64,000 nucleotides of DNA, from NCBI GenBank assembly GCA_020248865.1, contig JADCGS010000001.1, positions 62,001 through 126,000 of the forward strand, written 5' to 3'. Positions 33,045 through 44,525 of the stretch are shown piece after piece. Numbering within the stretch: the stretch's first letter is position 1; each line of letters starts with the position of its first letter. Below the pieces are notes generated by a model. The model made no database searches, had not been told where the DNA came from, and saw only the letters and a list, made by a program, of their open reading frames with translations. This DNA is from Burkholderiales bacterium. Lineage in GTDB: Bacteria; Pseudomonadota; Gammaproteobacteria; Burkholderiales; Burkholderiaceae_F. The position numbers were made by a program, and so were the translations under genes.

Positions 33045-36000
33045 TCAGCCGACGTGCCGGCGCGCGTTGCGGAACATCCGCATCCAGGGCGAGTCCTCGC
33101 CGAGACCGGGCGGCCGCCAGCTCATCTGCACCGTGCGCCGCACGCGCTCGGGGTGGGGCATGATGATCGTGAAGCGTCCATCGGGCGTGGTCAATGCGTT
33201 GATGCCGTCCGGCGATCCGTTGGGGTTCTCGGGATACCGTGCGGTGGCGCAGCCCTGCGAGTCCACATAGCGCGCGGCGACGATCGCCCGCGAACGCGCC
33301 GCAGCGCTGCCGAACACCGCCCGGCCTTCGCCGTGCGCATTGGCGATCGGCATGCGGCTGCCCGCCATGCCCGCAAAGAACAGCGACGGCGAGTCCAGCA
33401 CCTCGGTCATCACCAGCCGGCCCTCGAACTGCTCGGAGGCGTTGCGCTCGAAGCGCGGCCAGTGCTCGGCCCCCGGAATGAGCGGCGCCAGCTGGCTCAT
33501 CATCTGGCAGCCGTTGCACACACCGAGCGCGAAGCTGTCGGCACGCTGAAAGAATGCCGTGAAAGCCTCGGCGAGCCGGGGGTTGTACAGGATGGTCTTG
33601 GCCCAGCCGCCGCCGCCGCCGAGAACGTCGCCATAGGAGAAGCCGCCGCAGGCTGCCAGTCCGTTGAAGTCGGACAACGACATCCGACCGCTCAGCAGAT
33701 CCGTCATGTGGACATCGATCGCCCGGAAGCCGGCATGGTCGAAGGCGGCCGCCATCTCGTACTGGCTGTTGACGCCCTGCTCGCGCAGGATGGCGATGCG
33801 CGGCCGCGCGCTGCGGGCAACGAACGGGGCCGCCACGTCTTCGGCCGGATCGAACGTGAGGTGGCAGTGCAGGCCGCGGTCCTCCGCGGCGCTGACGCGC
33901 TCGTACTCCTGGTCCGCGCACTGCGGGTTGTCGCGCAGCCTGGCGATGCGCCACGACACCTCGCTCCAGGCCTGCTGCAGCTCGGCCCGCGGCCGGGCGA
34001 AGATCGCCTTCGCGTCGCGCCAGATCTCGATCACGTCGCGGTCGTTGGGCTTGCCGACCGTGTGCGACACCGCACCCAACCCCTCGGCGCGCAGGACGTT
34101 CATCACCGCGCTCTGGTCCGCCTTGCGCACCTGCAGCAGCAGTCCGAGTTCCTCGTTGAACAGGGCACGCAGCGTCTGCTCGCTGCGGCGAACCGACACC
34201 TGCTCGGGCCGGATCTTGAAGTCGCCCCAGTCGCTGGCCACTGGGTCCATCGCCAGCACGTCGATGTTCAGCGTGACGCCGCAGCGCCCAGCAAAGGCCA
34301 TCTCGCACACCGCGGCGAACAGGCCGCCGTCGGAGCGGTCGTGGTACGCGAGGAGTTTGCCCTCGCGCTGCAGTTGCCCGACCGCACGCAAGGCGGCGGC
34401 CAGCCGCGCTGGGTCCTCGAGATCCGGCGCATCGTTGCCGAGCTGCTGGCTAACCTGCGCGAGGATCGAGCCACCGAGCCGCTGCCGACCGAGATCGACG
34501 AGGACGAGCAGGGTGTCGACCGACGGATCCAGTTGCGGCGTGAGCGCGCGGCGCACATCATCGACCGGGCATACGGCAGACACGATCAGCGACACCGGCG
34601 CCGACACCACTTTCGCGCCGCCGCCGTCCTGCCAGGCCGTCTTCATCGACAGGGAATCCTTGCCGACCGGAATGCTGATCCCGAGCTGCTGGCACAGCGT
34701 GCTGGCTGAATGCACCGCGTCGAACAGCTTGGCGTCCTCGCCGGCCATGCCGCAGGCGGCCATCCAGTTGGCAGAAAGCTTCACGCGCGCCAGCTCGATG
34801 TCGGCCGACGCCAGATTGGTCAGCGCCTCGGCGATGGCCATGCGCGTTGCCGCCGCGGCGTCGATGATGGCCAGCGGTGTGCGCTCGCCCATGGCCATCG
34901 CCTCGCCGGCGTAACCGGTGAAATCGAGCAGCGTCACTGCGCAGTCGGCCACCGGCACCTGCCAGGGCCCGACCATCGGATCGCGACAGTTCAGGCCGCC
35001 CACGCTGCGGTCACCGATCGTGATGAGAAACGATTTGCTAGCAACCGTCGGATGGCGCAGGACATCGAGTGCCGCGGTCGCCAGATCGATCGCCGTGGTA
35101 TCTATCGCCGGCAGCGTCTGCGCCAGCCGCTGTACATCGCGATGCATCTTGGGCGGCTTGCCGAGCAACACATCCATCGGCAGCGCGACGGCCGGCGCCT
35201 GGCCGCTTTCGGCGACGATGAGCTGCCCGTCGTCGCGCACGGTTCCGATGACGGCGTACGGGCAACGCTCGCGCCGACACAGGTGATCGAAGGCCGGCAG
35301 GCTCGCCGGCGCAATCGCCAGCGCATAGCGCTCTTGCGATTCGTTGCACCAGATCTCCAGCGGGCTCATGCCGCTTTCCTCGACCGGCACCTTGGCGAGA
35401 TCGAAGTGCGCGCCCTTGCCGGCTGCGTGCGCGAGCTCCGGCATCGCGTTCGACAGGCCGCCGGCCCCCACGTCGTGAATCGACAGCACCGGGTTGCCGG
35501 CACCCAGCGCCCAGCAGCCGTCGATGACCTCCTGTGCGCGGCGCTGGATCTCGGCATTGCCGCGCTGCACGGAGTCGAAGTCGAGCTGCTCGGTATTGCT
35601 GCCTGCGTCCATGCTCGAAGCCGCGCCGCCGCCCAGGCCGATCCGCATGCCGGGGCCGCCGAGCTGGATCAGCAGCGTGCCGGGCGGCAGGTCGAGCTTG
35701 GCGGTCTGGTCGGCGCGGATGCTGCCGATGCCGCCCGCGATCATGATCGGCTTGTGGTAGCCGTACCGCTTGCCGCCGACGTTGGCCTCGAACGTGCGAA
35801 AGTAGCCGAGCAGGTTCGGCCGCCCGAACTCGTTGTTGAAGGCCGCAGCACCGAGCGGCCCCTCGACCATGATGGACAGCGCATCGGCGATGCGCGACGG
35901 AAAGCCGAGGTCGGCGTCGCTGCGTTGCCCAAGCGTCACATCCGCATCGGTCTCCCAGGGACGAGGGGCATCCGGCAGCCGCAGGTGCGACACCGAGAAG

Positions 36001-37052
36001 CCGCACAAGCCGGCCTTCGGCCGGGCGCCGCGCCCGGTAGCGCCCTCGTCGCGGATCTCGCCGCCCGCGCCGGTTGCAGCACCCGCAAAGGGCGAGATGG
36101 CGGTCGGATGATTGTGCGTCTCGACCTTGAAGACCGTGTGCGTGAGCTCGTCGCGTGCGGCGTACTCGACGCCGACCGCGCCCTGGGGGTGATCGGAGCG
36201 CGGATAGAAGCGGCGCGCCACCCGCCCCTCGATCACCGCGGCATTGTCGCTGTAGGCGACCACGGTTGCCTGCGGTGCGGCCGCGTGGGTGGCGCGGATC
36301 ATGCCGAACAGGGAGGCCTCCTGCGCCTGCCCGTCGATCGTCCACGCGGCATTGAAGATCTTGTGGCGGCAGTGCTCCGAATTGGCCTGCGCGAACATCA
36401 TCAGCTCGACATCGGTCGGATCGCGCCGCAGTTGGCCGTAGGCCTCGACCAGGTAGTCGATCTCGTCATCCGACAGGGCCAGGCCCATGCGTACATTGGC
36501 GGCGGCCAGCGCCGCGCGGCCGGCGGCGCCCAGCGCGATCACCTGCAACGGCTTGCCGGGCAGCGCACGAAACAGCGCAGCCGGCTCGAACTGCGCGGGC
36601 AGCACGCTCTCGGTCATCCGGTCGTGCAGCAGCGCGGCGATCTGCTCGCGCCGGCGCTCGGACAGCTTGCCCGCCCCCAGCAATCCGTGCCCGAGCGTTG
36701 CCACGTAGCGGGTACCACGCTCGATGCGGGCTATCGTGGTCAGGCCGCAGTTGCGGGCAATGTCGGTGGCCTTGCTCGCCCACGGCGAGATGGTCCCCAG
36801 ACGCGGCACGACGAAAAACACCTCGCCCTCGGCGGGCCCGTCATAGTGGTCGCCATAGCGCAGCAAGGTGGCCAGCTTGTCGCGTGCGGCCTGATCGAGC
36901 GGGCCGCTCGCATGCACCAGATGCACGTGGCGCGCAGCGACGGCGGTGATGTTCGGCTCGATCGCCCGCAGCCGTGCCAGCAGGCGCGTCGCGCGGAAAG
37001 CAGACAACGCGCCCGGACCGTCGAGCGCGAGGAACGTGTCGGTGGAGCTCAT
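33045..37052 (-). CDS. purL: Phosphoribosylformylglycinamidine synthase (large PurL)
   Basis: A protein of 1335 aa that makes FGAM from FGAR, glutamine and ATP in purine synthesis. It is the large single-chain form: linker and two AIR-synthase-like halves ([53 protein letters not shown]) and a C-terminal glutamine amidotransferase with nucleophile in [11 protein letters not shown] and the MPHPER His region. The ATG at 37052 starts [20 protein letters not shown], the usual opening for proteobacterial PurL; the open frame upstream to 37454 has no similarity. The gene appears monocistronic. Confidence 0.97.
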   Translation of the reverse strand: MSSTDTFLALDGPGALSAFRATRLLARLRAIEPNITAVAARHVHLVHASGPLDQAARDKLATLLRYGDHYDGPAEGEVFFVVPRLGTISPWASKATDIARNCGLTTIARIERGTRYVATLGHGLLGAGKLSERRREQIAALLHDRMTESVLPAQFEPAALFRALPGKPLQVIALGAAGRAALAAANVRMGLALSDDEIDYLVEAYGQLRRDPTDVELMMFAQANSEHCRHKIFNAAWTIDGQAQEASLFGMIRATHAAAPQATVVAYSDNAAVIEGRVARRFYPRSDHPQGAVGVEYAARDELTHTVFKVETHNHPTAISPFAGAATGAGGEIRDEGATGRGARPKAGLCGFSVSHLRLPDAPRPWETDADVTLGQRSDADLGFPSRIADALSIMVEGPLGAAAFNNEFGRPNLLGYFRTFEANVGGKRYGYHKPIMIAGGIGSIRADQTAKLDLPPGTLLIQLGGPGMRIGLGGGAASSMDAGSNTEQLDFDSVQRGNAEIQRRAQEVIDGCWALGAGNPVLSIHDVGAGGLSNAMPELAHAAGKGAHFDLAKVPVEESGMSPLEIWCNESQERYALAIAPASLPAFDHLCRRERCPYAVIGTVRDDGQLIVAESGQAPAVALPMDVLLGKPPKMHRDVQRLAQTLPAIDTTAIDLATAALDVLRHPTVASKSFLITIGDRSVGGLNCRDPMVGPWQVPVADCAVTLLDFTGYAGEAMAMGERTPLAIIDAAAATRMAIAEALTNLASADIELARVKLSANWMAACGMAGEDAKLFDAVHSASTLCQQLGISIPVGKDSLSMKTAWQDGGGAKVVSAPVSLIVSAVCPVDDVRRALTPQLDPSVDTLLVLVDLGRQRLGGSILAQVSQQLGNDAPDLEDPARLAAALRAVGQLQREGKLLAYHDRSDGGLFAAVCEMAFAGRCGVTLNIDVLAMDPVASDWGDFKIRPEQVSVRRSEQTLRALFNEELGLLLQVRKADQSAVMNVLRAEGLGAVSHTVGKPNDRDVIEIWRDAKAIFARPRAELQQAWSEVSWRIARLRDNPQCADQEYERVSAAEDRGLHCHLTFDPAEDVAAPFVARSARPRIAILREQGVNSQYEMAAAFDHAGFRAIDVHMTDLLSGRMSLSDFNGLAACGGFSYGDVLGGGGGWAKTILYNPRLAEAFTAFFQRADSFALGVCNGCQMMSQLAPLIPGAEHWPRFERNASEQFEGRLVMTEVLDSPSLFFAGMAGSRMPIANAHGEGRAVFGSAAARSRAIVAARYVDSQGCATARYPENPNGSPDGINALTTPDGRFTIIMPHPERVRRTVQMSWRPPGLGEDSPWMRMFRNARRHVG

Positions 37053-37393
37053 GCTGGAGCGGTCGAACCGCTGGAAGGGAGCAGACCTGCGGCTGCGAGC
37101 GGTGAAGTGAATTGAATTATGCCAGCCGCCCTGCGCAAGGCCGATCGTCTCAGTGGCCCGACCCTGTTGCAGAGGCCGCAATCCGAAGCGGTCGGACGGC
37201 AGGGTCGTCGCACCGCCGCTGCCGTTGCACGAGCTTCCCCGCTGCCGCGTTGACCCTGGCGCGCGCTGGCAATTCCTCGCGCTAACGCGGTCGCTGTGCA
37301 GCGCGCACAGCGCGCTGGCCCGCGGAGGTACCGCTGTGGGGGTCGGGCGGCAAAGGCGACGGCACGCCGAGGGCCACCCGGCCTGCGGTCGCG
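37053..37393. other. Intergenic region upstream of purL and downstream of the HDOD gene
   Basis: A 341-bp stretch without a convincing gene. Near purL, a CATAAT (complement of 37116-37121) could be a -10 box for purL but lacks a good -35. A hairpin CAGCGCGC-ACA-GCGCGCTG lies at 37299-37317, about 80 bp after the HDOD stop, without a T-run. No PurR-like operator was recognised. Short open frames here are typical chance frames of GC-rich DNA. Confidence 0.5.
37299..37317. terminator. Perfect 8-bp hairpin downstream of the HDOD gene
   Basis: CAGCGCGC-ACA-GCGCGCTG, a strong stem with a 3-base loop. It may slow or stop transcription leaving the HDOD gene, but no U-tract follows on either strand, so the terminator call is weak. 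Confidence 0.3.
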
Positions 37394-38647
37394 CTACAGG
37401 TCGTTGTCGAGCGTATTGGCCGCCGCCAAGGCCTTGAGCAGGGCCGCGTTGCACGACGACACCGACATCGCCAGGCCGTCAATGTGACTTGCCAGTCCGA
37501 TCGGGTCCGAACGCTCGATCGACTCGATCAGCGAAAGATAGGCCGCATAGGGGCCCCGGCGGCTCACGATGGCATCGGTGACGCTTTCCGACAAGGAAAT
37601 GAGTTCGAACAGCTTGTCGAAGGGCGCACCGGTGATTCGGTCGAGCATGGAGAACGCGCCGGTGATGAACAGCTCGTCGCGTACCTCGGACGGGGTGTCC
37701 TCGCCGCCGATGTACTCGAGGAAGAGCCCGCGCCGAATCGACGCATGCATCAGCGGAAAGGTGTTGGCGTCCTTGCTGGCCGTCGCCAGCAGCAGCGACA
37801 GCCAGCGCATCATCTTCTTGTAGCCCAGCATCATCACCGCATGCTGGAAGCTCGTGATCTGTACGGGCAGGCCGAATGCGGCGCTGTTGACCAGACGCAG
37901 CAGCTTGAATGCCAGCGCAGGGTCGCGCTTGAGTGTCGCTTCGATCTTCGTCAGTTCGGCGTCGTCGCGCACCATTCGGAGCAGTTCGAGCACCACCGTT
38001 TGACCCGGCTGAAGCGGTCTTATCGATTGGTGCCGCGCGTCGTCGAGCGGCCAGCCTACGCTTGCCGTAGCGCCTCGTTCGAATGCAGCATCGATGTCAG
38101 CTACGGTCTGCACACCCGTATTGATGAATGGAATGCGCCGGGTGTTTCCGCCAGCGGCAGAGGCTCTATGGCCGCTGGTGTGGATGCGTCGGTCGTCGGT
38201 GGTGTGAATCAGCGCATACTCAAAGCACGACAGCAGCGCCGGGGGGAGCGCTGCCTCAGAGCGTCCGCGCAACGCCAGCCGCTTGCCGTCGCGAAACAGC
38301 ATCTGCACGGCAGTCTGCACCTCCGGAGCGCGCAATGCCGCCGCGGGTACCTCGAGAATGGCGTTACGCGGCGGCTGCCATGAGTTGGCCGTGTCATCGA
38401 TTGTTACGTCGAGAGGCGCCACCAGTACGGGCGCGCTGGAATCCGGCCAGACCGCATTCAGCGCCTCCAGCAATTGACCCGCCGTGGCTCTGGCCGCTCC
38501 GCGCACGGAAAGCAGCGTCAGCCGCGTACCAATCGCCTTGCGAGTCTTGTCGATCAGCGGCGCATAGCAGATGTTGAGGCTCCCCAATTGCGCGGCGCTT
38601 TGCGAGGAGTGCGCTTGGGCGAGCAGCGTTCGGTCGGGTGCGTTCAT
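37394..38647 (-). CDS. HDOD-domain signalling protein with degenerate EAL-like N-terminus
   Basis: A protein of 417 aa. The C-terminal half (about 205-400) is an HDOD domain: [38 protein letters not shown] and [23 protein letters not shown] are its typical core. The N-terminal half has the spacing of a YuxH-like EAL domain ([39 protein letters not shown]), but the catalytic E-x-L and metal ligands of active c-di-GMP phosphodiesterases are not recognisable, so it is probably inactive or a sensor. Such proteins act in signal networks for motility or stress. It lies alone between purL and oplA. Confidence 0.82.
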   Translation of the reverse strand: MNAPDRTLLAQAHSSQSAAQLGSLNICYAPLIDKTRKAIGTRLTLLSVRGAARATAGQLLEALNAVWPDSSAPVLVAPLDVTIDDTANSWQPPRNAILEVPAAALRAPEVQTAVQMLFRDGKRLALRGRSEAALPPALLSCFEYALIHTTDDRRIHTSGHRASAAGGNTRRIPFINTGVQTVADIDAAFERGATASVGWPLDDARHQSIRPLQPGQTVVLELLRMVRDDAELTKIEATLKRDPALAFKLLRLVNSAAFGLPVQITSFQHAVMMLGYKKMMRWLSLLLATASKDANTFPLMHASIRRGLFLEYIGGEDTPSEVRDELFITGAFSMLDRITGAPFDKLFELISLSESVTDAIVSRRGPYAAYLSLIESIERSDPIGLASHIDGLAMSVSSCNAALLKALAAANTLDNDL

Positions 38648-38951
38648 GGCGGGTCAGCGAGAAAGGCGGGCTGCTCCGACGATCCGTCGAGGCAACGGAA
38701 TGTTCCCGCACCTGCCGAATACCAAAGCGTTGAATTGCTACCGGCCCGCGCCCAATTCCCTGCAATGGAGCAGCGGGCTGCATGCGAGGTCCGGGCTGCG
38801 CGTCGAGGGCAAGCCGGGCGCCGCGCCTGAGACCCCGCCGAGATTCGACCATCCGCCCCGATCTCGCGACTGCGCCGCTACCTGTACCCTTTCTACGGGC
38901 CCGCAGCGCGGCGCAACCTCGGGCCGCTGGCGACGGCGTTCTCGACAGCTC
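38648..38951. other. Intergenic region between the HDOD gene and the oxoprolinase gene
   Basis: A 304-bp stretch. The part next to the HDOD start must hold its promoter, but no clear -35/-10 pair was found. No tRNA, repeat or protein-like frame is evident; the open frames running into it belong to shadows of neighbouring genes. Confidence 0.5.
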
Positions 38952-41900
38952 TCAGGCGGGTCTACCGTACCCGCCGCCACCCGGCGTCTCGATCACGAAG
39001 ACATCGCCCCGCGCCATCGCCACGCTGCCGATGTGCGCCAGTTCTACGCGCGAACCATCGCCACGCTCGACCCAGTTGCGCCCAGGCGCGCCGGGCGCCC
39101 CGCCGGCGGCCCCGAACGGAGCAACCGAACGGTTGTTGGCGAGGATCGAAGCGGTCATCGCCTCGAGGAAGCGAAGTCGGCGCGTGCCGCCATTGCCGCC
39201 CTGCCAGCGCCCGGCGCCGCCCGATCCCGGACGGATGGCGTAGCTGTCCAGTCGTACCGGGAAGCGGAACTCCAGCACCTCGGGATCCGTCAGCCGCGAG
39301 TTGGTCATGTTGGTCTGCACCACGTCGGTGCCGCAGAAACCCTCGGTCGAAGCGCCGCCGGCCTGCAGGTCGAAGACGCCGGCACCCGAGCCACCGCTGA
39401 TCGTCTCGTAGTACTGGTAACGCTCGTTGCCGAAAGTGAAATTGTTCATCGTGCCCTGCGAGGCTGCCTGCACACCGAGCGCGCCATACAGCGCGTTGGT
39501 GATGCAGGTCGAGGTCTCGACGTTGCCGGCGACCACGGCGGCCGGGTACTGCGGGCTCAGCATGGAGCGCGGCGGGATCACGATTTCGAGCGGCTTCAGG
39601 CAGCCGGCATTCAGCGGGATCTCGTCGTCCACCAGCGTACGGAAGACGTACAGCACGGCAGCTACGCAGATCGAGGAAGGCGCGTTGAAATTGTTGGTCA
39701 GCTGCGCCGAGGTGCCGGCAAAGTCGATGCGCGCGCTGCGGCGAGCGCGGTCGACCGTGATCTGGACGCGGATGACGGCTCCATTATCGAGCGGATACTC
39801 GAAGCGCCCGTCCTTCAGGCGCGTAATGACGCGGCGGACGGCTTCTTCGGCGTTGTCCTGCACATGGCGCATGTAGGCCCGCACGACGTCCAGGCCGAAC
39901 TGCTCCACCATCCGCAGCAGTTCCTCGCGGCCCTTCTCGTTGGCTGCGATCTGCGCCTTCAGATCCGCCAGGTTCTGGGCCGGATTGCGGGCCGGATGGG
40001 GTCCCGACTGCAGCAGCGTCAGGCACTCGGCCTCGCGCAGCCGGCCCGGCCGGTCCACGCCCTGCCCTTCGACCAGCTTGAAGTTGGTGAACAGCACGCC
40101 CTCTTCGTCCAGCGTTGTGGAAAACGGCGGCATCGATCCGGGCGTGATGCCGCCGATGTCGGCATGGTGCCCGCGCGAGCCGACATAGAACAGCACGCTG
40201 CGCCCGCCGCGGTCGAACACCGGCGTGATCACGGTGACATCGGGCAGATGCGTGCCGCCGTGGTACGGATCATTCACCACATAGGCGTCGCCCGGAACCA
40301 TCTTGCCGGCGTTCTCGCGCATGACGGTCTTGATCGACTCGCTCATGCTGCCCAGGTGTACCGGCATGTGCGGGGCGTTGGCGATGAGGTTGCCTCGCTC
40401 GTCGAACAGCGCGCAGGAGAAGTCCAGCCGCTCCTTGATGTTGACCGAGTAGGCTGTGTTCTGCAGGCGCAGACCCATCTGCTCGGCGATCGACATGAAC
40501 AGGTTGTTGAAGATCTCCAGCATCACCGGATCGACCTCGGTGCCGATGGCACGCCGCGCCTTGCGTGGCGCCACCCGTTCGATGACCAGGTGGTCGCGCG
40601 CGGTGACCTCGGCCTGCCAGCCGGGCTCCACCACCGTGGTGGCGTTGGCTTCGGCGATGATCGCCGGGCCGTCGATGCGGTCGCCCGGCCGGGTGTCGGC
40701 GCGCGCGTACAGCGGCGTGGCATGCCAGGCGCCGTCGAAATACGCATGCACGGTTTCGGCAGGCTGCAGCGCGGCGGCACGCGGTACCGCGCTCACCTCC
40801 GCCTCGACCGCGGCATCGCCGGCGCCGACGGCCTCCACACTGACCGCCTCCACGACGAGCTTCCGCTCGCGCATGAGGAAGGAAAAGCGCTGGCGATAGG
40901 CCGACTCGAACTGCGCCTGCAGTTCGGCATGCGAGCCGGCCGCCACCAGCAGCGCCGAGTCGGTGCCTTCGTACTTCAGGTGCACGCGCCGCACGGTGCG
41001 GATGCGCTCGAGCGGCAGCCCCTGCAGGTTCAACTCCTGCACGGCCGGCTGCGCCAGAGCGTCCAGTGCCTGCGTGAGCTGGGCTTCGCCGATCTCGTCG
41101 AGCCGCCGCTCCACCGTGGCCTCGCGCATGGTGGTCTGGTCGGCCAGACCCATGCCGTAGGCCGACAGGACGCCGGCCAGCGGGTGCGCAAAGACGCGGG
41201 TCATGGCCAACTGATCGGCCACTGCGCAGGCGTGCTGACCGCCGGCGCCGCCGAACACCGACAGGGTGTAGCGAGTGACATCGTGGCCGCGCTGCACGGA
41301 AATGCGCTTGATCGCCTCGGCCATGTTGCCGACGGCAATCTCGATGAAGCCGGCGGCCACCTCCTCCGGCGTCTTGGCCTGGCCGGTCGCTGCGCCGATC
41401 TGCCGCGCCAGCTCGGTGAACTTGCGCTGAACCACGTCACGGTCGAGCGGTTGGTCGGCACCCGGGCCAAAGACCCGCGGGAAGAACCCCGGCTGTACTC
41501 GTCCGAGCATGACATTGGCGTCGGTCACCGACAGCGGCCCGCCACGGCGGTAGCAGGCCGGGCCGGGGTTGGCGCCCGCCGAGTCCGGGCCGACGCGCAG
41601 CCGTGCCCCGTCAAAGTGCAGGATGGAACCGCCACCGGCGGCCACCGTGTGGATGCTCATCATGGGCGCCCGCATCCGCACACCGGCGACCCGGGTTTCG
41701 AACTCGCGTTCGCAATCGGCCGTGCTGATGCCGGCAAAGTGCGACACGTCGGTCGAGGTGCCGCCCATGTCGAAGCCGATCACCTTGTCGAAGCCCGCCA
41801 TGAGGCTGGTTCGCACCATGCCGACGATGCCGCCGGCCGGCCCCGACAGGATGGCATCCTTGCCCTGGAAGCGATGCGCATCCGTCAGGCCGCCGTTGCT

Positions 41901-42656
41901 TTGCATGAACAGCAGGCGCGGAGCGGCACCGGTACCTCCGGCCGGCCCGCCGAGTTCACCCGAGACCTGCTGGACGTAGCGGCGCAGGATGGGCGACAGA
42001 TAGGCGTCCACCACCGTCGTGTCGCCGCGCGCCACCAGCTTCATCAGCGGGCTGACGCGGTGCGACACCGATACCTGTGGAAAGCCGATGTCCTGGGCGA
42101 TGGCAGCAATGCGCGCTTCGTGCTGCGTGTAGCGGTAGCCGTGCATCAGCACGATCGCTACCGCCCGCAGGCCGTCGTCGAAAGCCGTCTGCAAGGCGCG
42201 CCGCACCGCCGCCTCGTCGAGCGCCTGCACCACGTCGCCGTGAGCGCCCATGCGCTCGTCGGCCTCGATCACCCGCGCGTAGAGAAGCTCTGGCAGCACG
42301 ATATGGCGATCGAACAGGCGCGGCCGGTTCTGGTAGGCGATGCGCAGCGCATCCCGGAAGCCGCGGGTGATCACCAGCGCAGTCGGCTCGCCCTTGCGCT
42401 CGAGCAGCGCGTTGGTGGCAACCGTGGTGCCCATCTTCACCGCCTCGATCGCTGCGACCGGAACCGGATCGCCGGGCGCCACGCCGAGCAGGTGGCGGAT
42501 GCCGGCGACGGCGGCATCCGAATAGTGCTCGGGGTTTTCGGACAGCAGCTTGTGCGTGACCAGCCCGCCATCGGGCCGGCGCGCCACAACATCGGTGAAG
42601 GTGCCGCCGCGATCAATCCAGAACTGCCAGCGGCCCGTGGAACTGATCGAATCCAT
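38952..42656 (-). CDS. Full-length 5-oxoprolinase / hydantoinase (HyuA-HyuB fusion)
   Basis: A protein of 1234 aa joining both subunits of the ATP-dependent hydantoinase/oxoprolinase family. The N-terminal HyuA half begins [20 protein letters not shown] (ATP-binding fold) and includes [16 protein letters not shown]. The HyuB half starts near residue 700 ([22 protein letters not shown]) and contains the zone [15 protein letters not shown] near the end. Fused enzymes of this length usually cleave 5-oxo-L-proline to glutamate with ATP; hydantoin substrates are an alternative. The upstream MarR-like gene lies 9 bp away on the same strand. A TRAP importer is divergently transcribed, suggesting a shared substrate. 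Confidence 0.9.
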   Translation of the reverse strand: MDSISSTGRWQFWIDRGGTFTDVVARRPDGGLVTHKLLSENPEHYSDAAVAGIRHLLGVAPGDPVPVAAIEAVKMGTTVATNALLERKGEPTALVITRGFRDALRIAYQNRPRLFDRHIVLPELLYARVIEADERMGAHGDVVQALDEAAVRRALQTAFDDGLRAVAIVLMHGYRYTQHEARIAAIAQDIGFPQVSVSHRVSPLMKLVARGDTTVVDAYLSPILRRYVQQVSGELGGPAGGTGAAPRLLFMQSNGGLTDAHRFQGKDAILSGPAGGIVGMVRTSLMAGFDKVIGFDMGGTSTDVSHFAGISTADCEREFETRVAGVRMRAPMMSIHTVAAGGGSILHFDGARLRVGPDSAGANPGPACYRRGGPLSVTDANVMLGRVQPGFFPRVFGPGADQPLDRDVVQRKFTELARQIGAATGQAKTPEEVAAGFIEIAVGNMAEAIKRISVQRGHDVTRYTLSVFGGAGGQHACAVADQLAMTRVFAHPLAGVLSAYGMGLADQTTMREATVERRLDEIGEAQLTQALDALAQPAVQELNLQGLPLERIRTVRRVHLKYEGTDSALLVAAGSHAELQAQFESAYRQRFSFLMRERKLVVEAVSVEAVGAGDAAVEAEVSAVPRAAALQPAETVHAYFDGAWHATPLYARADTRPGDRIDGPAIIAEANATTVVEPGWQAEVTARDHLVIERVAPRKARRAIGTEVDPVMLEIFNNLFMSIAEQMGLRLQNTAYSVNIKERLDFSCALFDERGNLIANAPHMPVHLGSMSESIKTVMRENAGKMVPGDAYVVNDPYHGGTHLPDVTVITPVFDRGGRSVLFYVGSRGHHADIGGITPGSMPPFSTTLDEEGVLFTNFKLVEGQGVDRPGRLREAECLTLLQSGPHPARNPAQNLADLKAQIAANEKGREELLRMVEQFGLDVVRAYMRHVQDNAEEAVRRVITRLKDGRFEYPLDNGAVIRVQITVDRARRSARIDFAGTSAQLTNNFNAPSSICVAAVLYVFRTLVDDEIPLNAGCLKPLEIVIPPRSMLSPQYPAAVVAGNVETSTCITNALYGALGVQAASQGTMNNFTFGNERYQYYETISGGSGAGVFDLQAGGASTEGFCGTDVVQTNMTNSRLTDPEVLEFRFPVRLDSYAIRPGSGGAGRWQGGNGGTRRLRFLEAMTASILANNRSVAPFGAAGGAPGAPGRNWVERGDGSRVELAHIGSVAMARGDVFVIETPGGGGYGRPA

Positions 42657-42665
42657 GAGGCTTCC

Positions 42666-43268
42666 TCAAAGACTGGTGGCTGCGCGCGCTGCCTGGTCGT
42701 ACATGCCGGAAAGAAAACGCAGGAAGGCGGCCAGTTCGCCGAGCCGCGCATTCTCGCTGCCATCCTTCGCCAGCGCGGCAACCAGGCAGGCCTCGCGCAC
42801 CTGCCGGTAGCGCTCGATGTGCTCCTGTCCCGCAGCCGAGGTCGAGAACAGGACCTCCTTGCCTCGCCTTTCGGTCTGCATGAGACCGAGGCCGACCAGC
42901 TTCTTCAGCGCATAGGCGACCACGTGGGTGTCCTCGATGTTGAGCATGAAGCAGATGTCGGCAAGCTTTTTCTCGCGGGCGCGGTGGTTGACGTGGTGCA
43001 GCAGCAGGACTTCCAGCGGCGTCAGGTCCTTGAGGCCGGCCGCGGACATGCAGCGCACCACCCAGCGGTGGAATGCGTTGGACACCAGGATCAGGCCGAA
43101 CTCGAACTCCGACAGCTCCCGGCTGCGCGGCGAGACGAGATGCGAGGATGAGACGAACAGCCGCGGCACCACCGGCTCGATCGGCTGCGCCACCACCCTT
43201 GCCGGCGCCGTGCCGTGCCGGCGGGCACGCGACGCGGCGGGCTTGGAACGGGCGCGACTTGCAGGCAC
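42666..43268 (-). CDS. MarR-like winged-helix transcriptional regulator
   Basis: A protein of 200 aa from a GTG at 43268, chosen because GGAGAG lies five bases upstream; an in-frame TTG at 43337 is a weaker alternative. About 50 Arg/Ala-rich residues precede a winged-helix domain: LTPLEVLLLHHVNHRAREKKLADICFMLNIEDTHVVAYALKKLVGLGLMQTERRGKEVLFSTSAAG, with the MarR-type recognition helix and wing. It is co-directional with oplA (9 bp) and divergent from the TRAP operon, so it likely controls both. A palindrome TTGTCGACAA lies 95 bp before its start. Confidence 0.82.
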   Translation of the reverse strand: MPASRARSKPAASRARRHGTAPARVVAQPIEPVVPRLFVSSSHLVSPRSRELSEFEFGLILVSNAFHRWVVRCMSAAGLKDLTPLEVLLLHHVNHRAREKKLADICFMLNIEDTHVVAYALKKLVGLGLMQTERRGKEVLFSTSAAGQEHIERYRQVREACLVAALAKDGSENARLGELAAFLRFLSGMYDQAARAATSL

Positions 43269-43362
43269 AGTGGCTCTCCGGGGACGCGCCGGGTCGATTG
43301 GCCGGGTGTCAACCGACAGCCGGACGGCAGACGCCAATGGCCGACCGGCCTCGTCGCGTAAG

Positions 43363-43372
43363 TTGTCGACAA
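43363..43372. promoter_or_regulatory. TTGTCGACAA palindrome, candidate operator
   Basis: A perfect 10-bp dyad flanked by AAG and TTT, in an AT-rich pocket between the MarR-like gene and dctP, just upstream of the dctP -35 box. The position suits an operator for the MarR-like protein controlling both directions. Specific binding is an inference. Confidence 0.45.
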
Positions 43373-43387
43373 TTTATCAATATTTTC

Positions 43388-43416
43388 TTGACATGCTAGA
43401 CCGCTGCACGTAACTT
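43388..43416 (+). promoter_or_regulatory. Candidate sigma-70 promoter of the TRAP operon
   Basis: A perfect -35 TTGACA (43388-43393), a 17-bp spacer and a weak -10 TAACTT (43411-43416). The dctP ATG follows 56 bp later after GAGGAG. It sits in one of the few AT-rich stretches of the window and 15 bp after the TTGTCGACAA palindrome. Confidence 0.5.
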
Positions 43417-43472
43417 TTCAACCTGCGTGCCCCCGCATCGGCTGGCCGGCACGGCAAACTCGAGGAGATTCC

Positions 43473-44471
43473 ATGCGCCTTGTCCGAGCCCTCGTCGCCG
43501 GCCTTCTGGTTGGCGCCTTCGCCTGTGCTGCGCAGGCGCAGTCCAAGTGGGACATGCCGACCGGCTACCCCATTAGTAATCCGCACACCGTCACGCTGCA
43601 ACAACTGGCCAAGGACATCGAGTTCGAGACACAGGGCAAGTTGCGGATCGTGGTACATCCCAACGGCTCGCTGTTCCGCATGCCGGAGATCATGCGCGCA
43701 GTCGAAACCGGCCAGGCGCAGATGGGCGAGATCCTGATGAGCACGCTGGTCAACCAGAATCCGGTCTTTGGTCTCGACTCGCTGCCGTTCCTGGCCACCG
43801 GCTTCGACGACGCTTACCGCCTCTACCTGGCGCAGAAGCCGGTGCTCGAGCGCATCCTCGACAAGCGCGGCGTCAAGCTGTTGTATGCAGTGGCCTGGCC
43901 GCCGCAGGGCATTTACGCCAAGAAGGAACTGCGCTCGGCGGCCGACATGAAGGGGCTGAAGTGGCGCGCCTACAACCCGGCCACCAGCAAGATCGCCCAG
44001 GTGGTAGGCGCTGTGCCGCTCACGATCCAGGCAGCCGAGCTGTCGCAGGCGCTGGCCACCGGCGTGGTGGACTCGACCATGACCTCGGGCGCCACCGGTG
44101 TCGACAGCAAGATCTGGGAGAGTCTCACCCACTATCACACCGTCAACGCCTGGCTGCCGAAGAACATGCTGGTGGTCAACCGCAAGGAGTTCGACCGGCT
44201 GGACAAGGCCACGCAGAGCCTTGTGGTCAAGCTGGCGCAGGAGGCCGAGCGCAAGGGCTGGGAGCGGATGCGCCGCTACAACCAGGAGTCGATCGACATC
44301 CTGGCCAAGAACAAGATGACCATCGTCACGCCGACGCCGCAGCTGATGTCCGACATGCGGAAGATCGGCGACGAGATGGTCGCCGACTGGCTCAAGCAGG
44401 CCGGCGGCGACGGCAGGGAGATCATCGACGCCTACAACCGGAGCGCCCGTCCCGCCGCAGCCAAGAAGTGA
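43473..44471 (+). CDS. dctP: TRAP transporter periplasmic substrate-binding protein (DctP family)
   Basis: A protein of 332 aa with signal peptide MRLVRALVAGLLVGAFACAAQAQ. Family features include WDMPTGYPISNPHTVTLQQLAKDIEFETQGKLRIVVHPNGSLF and MKGLKWRAYNPATSKIAQVVGAVPLTIQAAELSQALATGVVDSTM, where the Arg of KWRAYNP is the position that usually pairs with the ligand's carboxylate. A carboxylic-acid ligand is therefore likely; the oxoprolinase gene nearby suggests 5-oxoproline or a related compound (inference). It is first in dctP-dctQ-dctM. Confidence 0.92.
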   Translation: MRLVRALVAGLLVGAFACAAQAQSKWDMPTGYPISNPHTVTLQQLAKDIEFETQGKLRIVVHPNGSLFRMPEIMRAVETGQAQMGEILMSTLVNQNPVFGLDSLPFLATGFDDAYRLYLAQKPVLERILDKRGVKLLYAVAWPPQGIYAKKELRSAADMKGLKWRAYNPATSKIAQVVGAVPLTIQAAELSQALATGVVDSTMTSGATGVDSKIWESLTHYHTVNAWLPKNMLVVNRKEFDRLDKATQSLVVKLAQEAERKGWERMRRYNQESIDILAKNKMTIVTPTPQLMSDMRKIGDEMVADWLKQAGGDGREIIDAYNRSARPAAAKK

Positions 44472-44484
44472 GCTGACCGACCCG

Positions 44485-44505
44485 AGCCCCCGCCCTGCGG
44501 GGGCT
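44485..44505 (+). terminator. Intra-operon hairpin after dctP
   Basis: AGCCCCCGC-CCT-GCGGGGGCT, a 9-bp perfect stem with a 3-base loop, then GTTTA. It lies 13 bp after the dctP stop and 20 bp before dctQ. It may partly terminate or protect the dctP message, giving more binding protein than permease. Confidence 0.6.
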
Positions 44506-44525
44506 GTTTACATCCGGCGCGCACG

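Noticed and set aside
38571-43151. A 1526-codon open frame on the plus strand
   Set aside because: It is antisense to the well-supported oxoprolinase and regulator genes, and its translation has the His/Arg/Gln-rich look of a GC-rich shadow frame with no domain.
43363-43372. LexA box
   Set aside because: TTGTCGACAA lacks the CTGT-N8-ACAG layout, and no SOS gene is nearby.
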